A stretch of DNA of 64,000 bases from Chloroflexota bacterium (GTDB lineage: Bacteria; Chloroflexota; Anaerolineae; UBA4142): assembly GCA_016208315.1 (NCBI GenBank), contig JACQYF010000014.1, positions 16,601 to 80,600 on the forward strand, written 5' to 3'. The notes under the pieces were generated by a model. It was not told the DNA's origin. It worked only from the letters and a program-made list of their open reading frames with translations, and did not search any database. Each line of letters begins with the position of its first letter. Within the stretch, counting starts at the first letter, position 1. The position numbers and the translations under genes were made by a program. Positions 7,638 through 14,744 of this stretch are shown piece by piece.

Positions 7638-8645
7638 ATGAGTCAAGACACGCAGTTGTTGTGGGAACAACCGGAATGGCTGGCGCAGGCGCACGCGTGG
7701 ATTCACGGCGAGTTGGAGCGGCAGGGCGTTCGCGTGAGCGGGGCGATCGAGCAGCCGCACGTCCGCCCGTGGTCAACGGTTTTGCGTGTGCCGACGACTG
7801 CGGGCGTCGTCTATTTCAAAGCCACCGCGCCGTATCTCGCGCGCGAAGCGGCGTTGATGCAGGCGTTATCGCGCTGGCGACCGGATTGTATCCCGCGCGT
7901 ATTGGCCGCCGATGTTGAACGCGGCTGGATGTTGATGGAAGATTGCGGAACGCGGCTGCGGAGTGTGCTCGAAGTGGACCGCGACCTTCGCCACTGGCAT
8001 CGCGTCCTGCCTATTTACGCCGAACTCCAGATCGAATTGGCGAGCCGCCGCGACGAACTGCTCGCGCTCGGCGCGCTCGACCGCCGGTTGGCAGTCCTCC
8101 CAGAACGATACGCCGAGTTGTTGGCTGATCGCGGCGCGATGGGTATCGGTTGGTCGGGCGGCTTGACGCCGGAAGAGTATGCGCGCTTGCATTCGCTCGC
8201 GCCGCAGGTCGCCGAGATGTGCGCGCAATTGGCGGATTACCGCATCCCGGAGACGTTGGATCACAACGATCTACACGACAACAACATCCTGGTGCGAGAC
8301 GGTCGCTATGTCCTTTTCGATTGGGGCGATGCTTGTGTCGCGCATCCATTCTTTTCGATGCTCGTCGTTCCGCGCGCCGCCGCGCATCGGTTGGGATTGG
8401 CGCAAAACGACCCGGAGCTGGCGCGCCTGGACGAAATCTATCTGGAGCCGTGGGCGCGCTACGGATCGCGCGAGGATTTGCGCGCCGCCATGACGGTGGC
8501 GCGCCGCCTCGCGATGATTAGCCGCGTCCTGAACTGGCGCAGTGTCCTGTCCAACGCGCCCGAATCATTCAAGCAGGAATTTGCCGGCCAAGTCCCTGAG
8601 TGGCTGCAAGAGTTTCTGGATGGGGCCACGGGAAGTTCGTGGTAA
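7638..8645 (+). CDS. Phosphotransferase of the APH/choline kinase family
   Basis: A 335-residue protein kinase-like fold enzyme. The catalytic loop is HNDLHDNNIL (about 209-218), followed by the metal-binding Asp in VLFDWGDACVAHPF. The N-terminal lobe is less conserved, as usual for this family. It should transfer phosphate from ATP to a small-molecule hydroxyl or amine. The substrate is unknown and there is no specific reason to call it a resistance enzyme. ATG 7638 (MSQDTQLLWEQPEW) is chosen because the longer frame from 7497 would run through the upstream repeat. Confidence 0.82.
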   Translation: MSQDTQLLWEQPEWLAQAHAWIHGELERQGVRVSGAIEQPHVRPWSTVLRVPTTAGVVYFKATAPYLAREAALMQALSRWRPDCIPRVLAADVERGWMLMEDCGTRLRSVLEVDRDLRHWHRVLPIYAELQIELASRRDELLALGALDRRLAVLPERYAELLADRGAMGIGWSGGLTPEEYARLHSLAPQVAEMCAQLADYRIPETLDHNDLHDNNILVRDGRYVLFDWGDACVAHPFFSMLVVPRAAAHRLGLAQNDPELARLDEIYLEPWARYGSREDLRAAMTVARRLAMISRVLNWRSVLSNAPESFKQEFAGQVPEWLQEFLDGATGSSW

Positions 8646-8704
8646 GTTGGAAGTTGGAAGTTGGAGGTTGGAAGTTGGACTAGTCTCCAATTTCCAACGT
8701 CGAA
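8643..8704. repeat. AAGTTGG-type short repeat tract with inverted partner
   Basis: Several tandem copies of GTTGGAA/GTTGGAG are followed by the complementary CTCCAATTTCCAAC. It lies between two convergent genes and codes the last residues of the MFS protein on the minus strand. The same repeat is expanded at 46196-46356. Confidence 0.8.
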
Positions 8705-9867
8705 CTTTTAATGTCCAGTTTCGCCGGCCGGTCATCAGGCAACAGCAGTGCCAGGCCCGCGGCGAGGAGCGGCAAGAGCGCATTCGATAGCATCGTCGGC
8801 ATGAGGCCGATGTAATCCGCGGCGATGCCATTCGCCGAGACGCCCACCGCGCCCGCAATAAACGTAAAGCCCAGCACAAACCCCGACATCATCCCCGGCC
8901 CGCGTGGAATCAATCCCTGAGCCATCACTAATGTCACCGGCAGCGATGCGCCCGAAGCCAGCCCCAGGAACGCGCCCCAAACAAAAGTGGACCAGCCGCT
9001 CGAATTGAGCAATCCCCATAACGCCGGACCGATCAACGCGGTCGAAGCGATCAGCACGCGCCGCCGGCCGATTCGATCCGAGAGCGTGCCGCCGATCAAA
9101 CCGCCAATCGCAAGTGGCATGAGGATGCTGAATAGAACGTTGCCCGCGAACGTGGTCGAATAGCCGAGGGCCTTGTAGACTTGGGGAACAAAAGTCACCA
9201 CGCTGGTTTGAACCCAGGATCGAAAAAATATGACGAGTGTTAGAGTGATGATGACGGCGACCGCCGCGCGTTTCACCGAGCTAACGGGCCGCGCTTTGCC
9301 GGCGGCTTGCGCGCGCTGCTGCCCGGCGAGCGCCCAATAGACCAACGCGGCCTGTCCCAGTCCAAGGAGCGCGAACGTCTGGGGCATCTGGTCACCGGCC
9401 ACGGCAAACACGGCGCTGCCGAGAAGCGGTCCGAACGCATAGCCCGAGTTGCCGCCCAGCATGAAAATGGACATCGCGCTGCCGCGCCGTTGCGCAGGCG
9501 TTTGCGACGCGAGGGCCGCGCCCTGTGGATGAAACGCGCCCGACCCCAGCCCCGCGATCGGCGCGAGAATCATCAACAACGTAAAGCTGTCGGCAAAGCG
9601 CATGATGCCCATTGTGACGGCAATCGCCGCGACGCCCAATACGGCGATCAGGCGGTTGCTGTGCCTGTCGCCCAACCAGCCGAAGAAAGGTTGACTCACC
9701 GACGAAGCAACGGTAAATGCCATTGACACCAGACCGACCTGGGAGTAGGATAATCCCAATGGATCGGTCAAAACGAGGATGACGAGCGGCAACATCCCAG
9801 AATACATATCAACACTGAAATGCCCGAGGGTAGCTGCGACTAGCGTAGAGTTCCGCAATAGCGACAT
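8680..9867 (-). CDS. MFS transporter, fosmidomycin-resistance (Fsr)-like
   Basis: A 395-residue 12-helix membrane protein. The opening LVAATLGHFSVDMYSGMLPLVI and the GWLGDRHSNR loop fit the Fsr group of drug efflux transporters. ATG 9867 is preferred over the in-frame ATG 9906: GGAGG lies 11 nt ahead of it, and a strong promoter at 9909-9936 would start transcription near 9902, after the longer start. The last 12 or so residues are encoded by the AAGTTGG repeat tract and are not conserved. It is transcribed divergently from the BNR-repeat gene. Confidence 0.85.
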   Translation of the reverse strand: MSLLRNSTLVAATLGHFSVDMYSGMLPLVILVLTDPLGLSYSQVGLVSMAFTVASSVSQPFFGWLGDRHSNRLIAVLGVAAIAVTMGIMRFADSFTLLMILAPIAGLGSGAFHPQGAALASQTPAQRRGSAMSIFMLGGNSGYAFGPLLGSAVFAVAGDQMPQTFALLGLGQAALVYWALAGQQRAQAAGKARPVSSVKRAAVAVIITLTLVIFFRSWVQTSVVTFVPQVYKALGYSTTFAGNVLFSILMPLAIGGLIGGTLSDRIGRRRVLIASTALIGPALWGLLNSSGWSTFVWGAFLGLASGASLPVTLVMAQGLIPRGPGMMSGFVLGFTFIAGAVGVSANGIAADYIGLMPTMLSNALLPLLAAGLALLLPDDRPAKLDIKSSTLEIGD

Positions 9868-9908
9868 GAAAAAAACGGCCTCCAATGATTGTTTTGTATG
9901 TTCCACCC

Positions 9909-9936
9909 ATTATATGCAGGCGTGGAGTATCGTCAA
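9909..9936 (-). promoter_or_regulatory. Promoter for the MFS gene
   Basis: On the minus strand: TTGACG, a 16-bp spacer, TATAAT. Predicted start near 9902, 35 nt before the ATG at 9867. On the opposite strand a weaker TTGTTT-16-TATATG (9889-9916) could serve the divergent gene. Confidence 0.7.
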
Positions 9937-9951
9937 CACAGGAGATTTGAA

Positions 9952-10935
9952 ATGGATTCTCAAATATTTCTGGCAACCAAACACGGTTTGCTTGTCGCCC
10001 GAAAAACGGCCAACGAATGGACGGTCGTCTCGGGCGGCATCGCCGAGCAACACGTGACGAGCGTGATCGCGCGTGAAGGCGTCGTGCTCGCGGGCACGAC
10101 GCGCGGCGTCTATCGTTCGGACGACGGCGGCCAGACGTGGAGCGCGGCGAGCGTCGGTCTGAGAGATCAGCGCGTCCGCTGGATGGCGTTTCATCCCGAC
10201 ACGTCGGATCTCGAATTCGCAGGCACGGAACCCGCAAACATCTATGTCTCGCACGACGGCGCGCAAACGTGGCGCGGATGTCCCGAGGTGGCGTCGCTGC
10301 GCGAGCTGCACCGCTGGATGCTGCCGTATTCGCCGGAAGCGGGCTGCGTGCGCGGCTTTGCCTTTCACGGTTCGCGCGCCTACGCCGCGGTCGAAGTGGG
10401 CGGCGTCCTGCGCTCCGACAATTCCGGCGAGACGTGGAAACTGGCCGAGGGCAGCGACGGCGATCCCAATCTCGACGGCCCGCCGGAACCGCTGGTCTAT
10501 CCTGACGTGCATTCCATCGCAGTCCATCCATCTTCGCGCGATTTGGTGTATGCGCCCACCGGCGGCGGCTTTTATCGCTCGATGGATGGCGGCAAGACGT
10601 GGAAAATGTTTTACGATTGCTATGTCCGCGCGGTCTGGGTTGATGCTGCGAAGCCCGATCACATGATTATCGGCCCGGCGGACGGCGTGTCGGAAAATGG
10701 CCGCATCGAAGAATCGCGTGACGGCGGCAAAACGTGGCTGCTTGCGTCAAGTGGACTGCAGGTTCCGTGGGCTGAATACATGGTCGAACGCTTTACGCAA
10801 ACTGACGACGAATTACTCGCGGTGCTCTCCAACGGTCAACTGCTCTCCGCGCCGCTCGCGAATTTCCGGTGGCGACGCATCCTGCCGGACGTAGAAGGCG
10901 TGACGTGCGTGACGACGATGGCACCCTCACCCTAA
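9952..10935 (+). CDS. BNR/Asp-box repeat beta-propeller protein
   Basis: A 327-residue protein with five Asp-box turns (RSDDGGQTW, VSHDGAQTW, RSDNSGETW, RSMDGGKTW, ESRDGGKTW), which mark sialidase/photosystem-stability-type propellers. No signal peptide is seen, so it is probably cytoplasmic, and no sialidase catalytic residues are evident. Function unknown. The start MDSQIFLATKHG has AGGAG 6 nt upstream; the longer frame from 9889 is rejected. The final Pro-Ser-Pro and the TAA stop are encoded by a dispersed palindromic repeat. Confidence 0.8.
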   Translation: MDSQIFLATKHGLLVARKTANEWTVVSGGIAEQHVTSVIAREGVVLAGTTRGVYRSDDGGQTWSAASVGLRDQRVRWMAFHPDTSDLEFAGTEPANIYVSHDGAQTWRGCPEVASLRELHRWMLPYSPEAGCVRGFAFHGSRAYAAVEVGGVLRSDNSGETWKLAEGSDGDPNLDGPPEPLVYPDVHSIAVHPSSRDLVYAPTGGGFYRSMDGGKTWKMFYDCYVRAVWVDAAKPDHMIIGPADGVSENGRIEESRDGGKTWLLASSGLQVPWAEYMVERFTQTDDELLAVLSNGQLLSAPLANFRWRRILPDVEGVTCVTTMAPSP

Positions 10936-10974
10936 CCCTCTCCCGTTCGCAAGACCAGCGAACAGGAGAGGGGA
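10922..10974. repeat. CCTC-ACCC hairpin element between BNR and helicase genes
   Basis: CCCTCTCCCGTTCGC pairs with GCGAACAGGAGAGGG. It is a relative of the 54-bp units at 1-200. It contains the stop of the upstream gene, and its purine-rich right arm is the only Shine-Dalgarno-like sequence before the helicase ATG. Confidence 0.85.
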
Positions 10975-10984
10975 CATATTCGAC

Positions 10985-13270
10985 ATGACTCCTGCCGCGT
11001 TTCTCTCGCGCCTGCAAGCCGACAAGGCGTACTGCAATCAAATCGTACATATCGAGCACCTCGCGCCGCGGGCCGCGCAGTACGGCAAACTCGCGCGGCC
11101 GCTGAACCGCGCGCTGAACGATGCGCTTCACGCGCGAGGGCTGACGAAATTCTATACCCATCAGGCGCAGGCGATCAACCTCGCGCGCGAGGGGCATGAT
11201 GTCATCGTGGCGACCGGAACCGCGAGCGGCAAGACGCTGTGCTATAACGTCCCGGTGCTTGAAGCGATTCTGACTAAAGCACATGCGCGCGCGATCTATC
11301 TTTTCCCCACCAAGGCGCTGGCGCAAGACCAACTGCGTTCGCTCGACGAATTGACCAAGCAACTGGAAAAGTATCGTATTCTCTTTGGGACCTATGATGG
11401 CGATACGCCGCGCGCGGTCCGCACCAAGCTCCGCAAGTCCGCGCACATCATCCTCACGAATCCTGACATGCTCTCCGTTGGCGTTCTGCCGAATCACAAT
11501 CTCTGGGCGGAATTCTTTAGAAATCTGCGCTACGTCGTGATTGACGAGGCCCACGTTTACCGCGGCGTATTTGGCTCGCAAGTGGCGTGCGTGCTGCGCC
11601 GGCTGCTCCGCGTCTGCGAACTCTACGGCAATCGCCCGCAATTTATTTTTTGCTCCGCGACGATTGCGAATCCCGCCGAGCATGTGATGCGCCTCTCATC
11701 GCGCGCGGCGCAAGTCGTGAGCGAGGATGGCGCGCCGCGCGGCGCGAAGGAATTTGCGCTGTGGAATCCGCCTATCGTGGACCAGGCCAAGAGCACGCGA
11801 CGCAGCGCCTACTCGGAATCGGCGGCGCTGTTTACGCATCTCGTCCGGCAGGGGATGCGGAACATCACGTTTACGCGCGCGCGCAAGACGGCAGAACTCA
11901 TCCTCTATTATTCGCGCGAGCATCTCAAAAAGAACGCGCCGGAATTCGTTCACCGCATCCGTTCGTACCGCGCGGGCTATCTCGCCGGCGAACGGCGCGA
12001 GATCGAAGCCGGGCTTTTCAACGGCGATTTGCTCGGCGTGACGGCGACGAACGCGCTCGAATTGGGAATTGACGTCGGGCATCTCGACGCGACGGTGCTC
12101 GTGGGTTTTCCCGGCACGATTGCGAGTTTGTGGCAGCAAGCGGGGCGCGCGGGCCGCGGCACGCGCGATACCCTCTCGATCCTCGTCGGCTTGGACGACC
12201 CGCTCAACCAGTTTTTCATGCGCCATCCCGAAATCCTCTTTACTAAGCCGGTCGAGAACGCGCTCATCCACCCCGACAATCCGTACATTCTCGAAAAACA
12301 CCTTCCCTGCGCCGCCTTCGAATCACCAATTACCAATAACGACGAAGAACTCTTCGGCCCCGGCTTCGTCGAGGCAATGGTCAAGTTGGAACGCGCAGGG
12401 ACTCTCGATTATCGCAACGACCGGTGGTATTACACGCGCTTGGGCTATCCCGCCGAACGCGTGAGTCTGCGGTCGGTCTCGGAGCAAACGGTGGCCCTCG
12501 TCAACGAACGCGGCGGCGAGGTGATCGAAGAGATTGATGCCGCGACCGCGCCGCAGCGCGTCCACGACGGCGCGATCTATTTGCATCAGGGGGATTCGTA
12601 TCTGGTGACCAAGCTCGATTTGCGTGCGGGGATGGCGAATCTAAAGCCGGTGGACGTGGACTATTACACCGAGCCGCGCGAGTTGAGCGAGACGCGCATC
12701 CAGCGCGCGGAACGCCAGCGGGCCGCCGGCGCAGCAAAGGCGTATTTCGGCGATGTGCGCGTGACCGAGCGAGTGATCGGCTATCGCAAAAAGCGGCAGT
12801 ATTCCGAGCAAGTGCTGGGCAAATTCGAGCTGGACTATCCGCCGCAATCGTTTTTCACGAAATCAGTCTGGTGGGATATTCCGCCGAGTGTGGTTCTAAA
12901 GCTAAAGGATATTGGCGCCGATCTGGCGGGCGCATTGCATGCGGCGGAGCACGCTTGTATCGGTCTCTTGCCGCTCTTTGCGATGTGCGACCGGTGGGAC
13001 ATCGGCGGGTTGTCCATCGTCACGCATCCCGACACGTACAAGCCGCAAATCTTTGTCTACGACGGTTTCCCCGGCGGCATCGGCATCGCCGAAAAAGGTT
13101 TCGAGATTCTGGAATCGCTCTGGCAGGCGACGCTAGACACGATGCAACAATGCCCGTGCGAGTCCGGCTGCCCGTCGTGCATCCAATCGCCCAAGTGCGG
13201 CAACAACAACGAACCGCTCGACAAGCGCGGCGCGGTGGTGCTGCTAAAGGGATTGCTGCGGAAAACGTAG
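10985..13270 (+). CDS. DEAD/DEAH-box helicase with DUF1998 domain, MrfA/YprA family
   Basis: A 761-residue superfamily 2 helicase. Walker A ATGTASGKTL (about 74-83), DEAH in VVIDEAHVYRGVFGSQ (about 186), motif III FCSATIANP, and the arginine finger QQAGRAGRGTRD. The C-terminal DUF1998 region ends in a four-Cys cluster (CPCESGCPSC..CG, about 722-739), the metal site described for MrfA. Bacillus MrfA works in repair of mitomycin-type DNA damage as a 3'-5' helicase. The partner nuclease-like gene mrfB is not seen next to it. It is probably expressed with the BNR gene, 49 nt upstream. Confidence 0.9.
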   Translation: MTPAAFLSRLQADKAYCNQIVHIEHLAPRAAQYGKLARPLNRALNDALHARGLTKFYTHQAQAINLAREGHDVIVATGTASGKTLCYNVPVLEAILTKAHARAIYLFPTKALAQDQLRSLDELTKQLEKYRILFGTYDGDTPRAVRTKLRKSAHIILTNPDMLSVGVLPNHNLWAEFFRNLRYVVIDEAHVYRGVFGSQVACVLRRLLRVCELYGNRPQFIFCSATIANPAEHVMRLSSRAAQVVSEDGAPRGAKEFALWNPPIVDQAKSTRRSAYSESAALFTHLVRQGMRNITFTRARKTAELILYYSREHLKKNAPEFVHRIRSYRAGYLAGERREIEAGLFNGDLLGVTATNALELGIDVGHLDATVLVGFPGTIASLWQQAGRAGRGTRDTLSILVGLDDPLNQFFMRHPEILFTKPVENALIHPDNPYILEKHLPCAAFESPITNNDEELFGPGFVEAMVKLERAGTLDYRNDRWYYTRLGYPAERVSLRSVSEQTVALVNERGGEVIEEIDAATAPQRVHDGAIYLHQGDSYLVTKLDLRAGMANLKPVDVDYYTEPRELSETRIQRAERQRAAGAAKAYFGDVRVTERVIGYRKKRQYSEQVLGKFELDYPPQSFFTKSVWWDIPPSVVLKLKDIGADLAGALHAAEHACIGLLPLFAMCDRWDIGGLSIVTHPDTYKPQIFVYDGFPGGIGIAEKGFEILESLWQATLDTMQQCPCESGCPSCIQSPKCGNNNEPLDKRGAVVLLKGLLRKT

Positions 13271-13271
13271 G

Positions 13272-13318
13272 GAGCGATACGGCGATCGCTCCTGGATAGA
13301 GCGATACGGCGATCGCTC
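13272..13318. terminator. Two tandem GAGCGAT hairpins between convergent genes
   Basis: Two exact 20-bp copies (13272-13291 and 13299-13318), each a stem GAGCGAT/ATCGCTC around ACGGCG. They lie between the helicase stop and the end of the amidohydrolase and probably end transcription from both sides. Confidence 0.65.
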
Positions 13319-13319
13319 G

Positions 13320-14633
13320 CTACCTGAACACCTGCCCGCCGATGATGACGTGGTTTACCTGATTCATCGCCTCGATGTTGTTCAGCGGGTCGCCATTCAC
13401 GACGATAACATCGGCAAGTTTCCCCGGTTGTAACGTACCTAACTCGTCGCCGTGACCGCACGCGTACGCGGCGCGCGCCGTTCCCGCTTGAATGATCTCC
13501 GTCGGCGTCAGTCCGGCGTCCAAGAGGCGTCGCATCTCGTAGATCGGCATACCCGTCCGCGGCTTGGCCCCCGAATCATCCCCTAATGCGATGAGGCCGC
13601 CCATTTCGTGAAAGCGATGCACGGGCGTGAGCGCTTGCTTCGCGCAGCGCGCCTTGTGTTCAGATGTTGCCGCAAAGCTCTCGCACCACGTGATGATCTT
13701 GTCGAGCGTGGGCACCATCATCACCTTTTGCTTGACCATTCGGTCTAGCTGCGCTTCATACGCGGGGGAGAGCTTGGCGAAATTCCCGTTTTCCGACCCG
13801 GTTTGGAAATCAATCTCGCCGAGCCGCGGCAGCGGCACATGCTCGAAAACGTCAATGCCCGCATCCAGGGCGAGGTCCAGCACTTCGGCGGTCCCCAAGT
13901 GTACGAGCACAAGCATGCCGCGCGCGTGCGCTTCGGCCACGAGTGCTCGCAAATCGGCCAGCTCAAAATTCGGAATGGGTTCTCCGGCCGGCGCGGGCCA
14001 GGGCAGTTTGGAACTGCCCGACTCCAACGCGACCTTGACCATGTCGGCGCCGCGACTCACCAAATAGGCCACGGCTTGCCGGGCTTGTTCGGCGTCTTCC
14101 ACCTCAAACAAATACTCACCCGAGCCGGGATAGCCCTTGAGCACGTTGATGACCGGTCCGGAGCGAAAGCCGCGCGCCGTCAGCCCATAACCGGAACTAT
14201 CTTGAAAATTCCGCATCGCGTCGAGCGCAGTGCCTAGATCGCATACGGTGGTTACGCCATGGCGCAGGTAGTAGAACTGACGCACCAGCGGGGATGACAC
14301 CTCGTGAACGTTTGAGTTGATAATGCCCGGCAGTATCGTCCCGCCTTGAGCATCAATGACTCTGGCATCGGGCGGAATGATGAAATTTGCCGCAGAGCCG
14401 ACCGCGGCGATCTTGTCCTTGGCGATGACGACAACGCCATCGCGAATAGGCGCTCGACCGGTACCATCAATGACCGTGCCGTTCCTGACGACTAGCGCGT
14501 CGGCAACGACCGGCCGCGCGGTTGGCGAGCGGTCCTCGACGCGCGATACCGATGCCATCGCATTGACGCCCAACGCGCCGAGCGCGATCAACAGGCAGAA
14601 TCCGAGGGCATATAACGCCGTTTGTCTTGTCAA
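13320..14633 (-). CDS. Exported amidohydrolase family protein with altered metal motif
   Basis: A 437-residue imidazolonepropionase/prolidase-like amidohydrolase. Residues 5-28 form a hydrophobic signal or anchor segment, so the enzyme is exported. Likely metal ligands seen: His110, Lys200 (ADMVKVALE), His245 (VLVHLGTAE), His265 (VFEHVP) and Asp352/353 (IALGDDSG). The canonical D-x-H-x-H after LPG reads NSNVH, so the first His is Asn108. The TTG start at 14633 is read from position and lacks a strong ribosome site. Substrate unknown. Confidence 0.8.
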   Translation of the reverse strand: MTRQTALYALGFCLLIALGALGVNAMASVSRVEDRSPTARPVVADALVVRNGTVIDGTGRAPIRDGVVVIAKDKIAAVGSAANFIIPPDARVIDAQGGTILPGIINSNVHEVSSPLVRQFYYLRHGVTTVCDLGTALDAMRNFQDSSGYGLTARGFRSGPVINVLKGYPGSGEYLFEVEDAEQARQAVAYLVSRGADMVKVALESGSSKLPWPAPAGEPIPNFELADLRALVAEAHARGMLVLVHLGTAEVLDLALDAGIDVFEHVPLPRLGEIDFQTGSENGNFAKLSPAYEAQLDRMVKQKVMMVPTLDKIITWCESFAATSEHKARCAKQALTPVHRFHEMGGLIALGDDSGAKPRTGMPIYEMRRLLDAGLTPTEIIQAGTARAAYACGHGDELGTLQPGKLADVIVVNGDPLNNIEAMNQVNHVIIGGQVFR

Positions 14634-14711
14634 TCTGTGTGCTCTCTCTGGTTTGAACTTTCCCTAGTATAATCCAAGCGGACGATACGACAAGTGGGGG
14701 CTTGCGAAGAG

Positions 14712-14740
14712 AAAAGCGGAGCCGACATCGGCTCCGCTTT
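14712..14740 (-). terminator. Rho-independent terminator of the cytochrome gene
   Basis: A 13-bp stem AAAGCGGAGCCGA/TCGGCTCCGCTTT with a 2-3 nt loop. Read on the minus strand it ends in TTTTC. It lies 5 nt after the cytochrome stop. Confidence 0.8.
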
Positions 14741-14744
14741 GGGC

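Noticed and set aside
7638..8645. Aminoglycoside resistance kinase
   Set aside because: The fold is right but nothing in the sequence identifies an aminoglycoside substrate; left as a general phosphotransferase.
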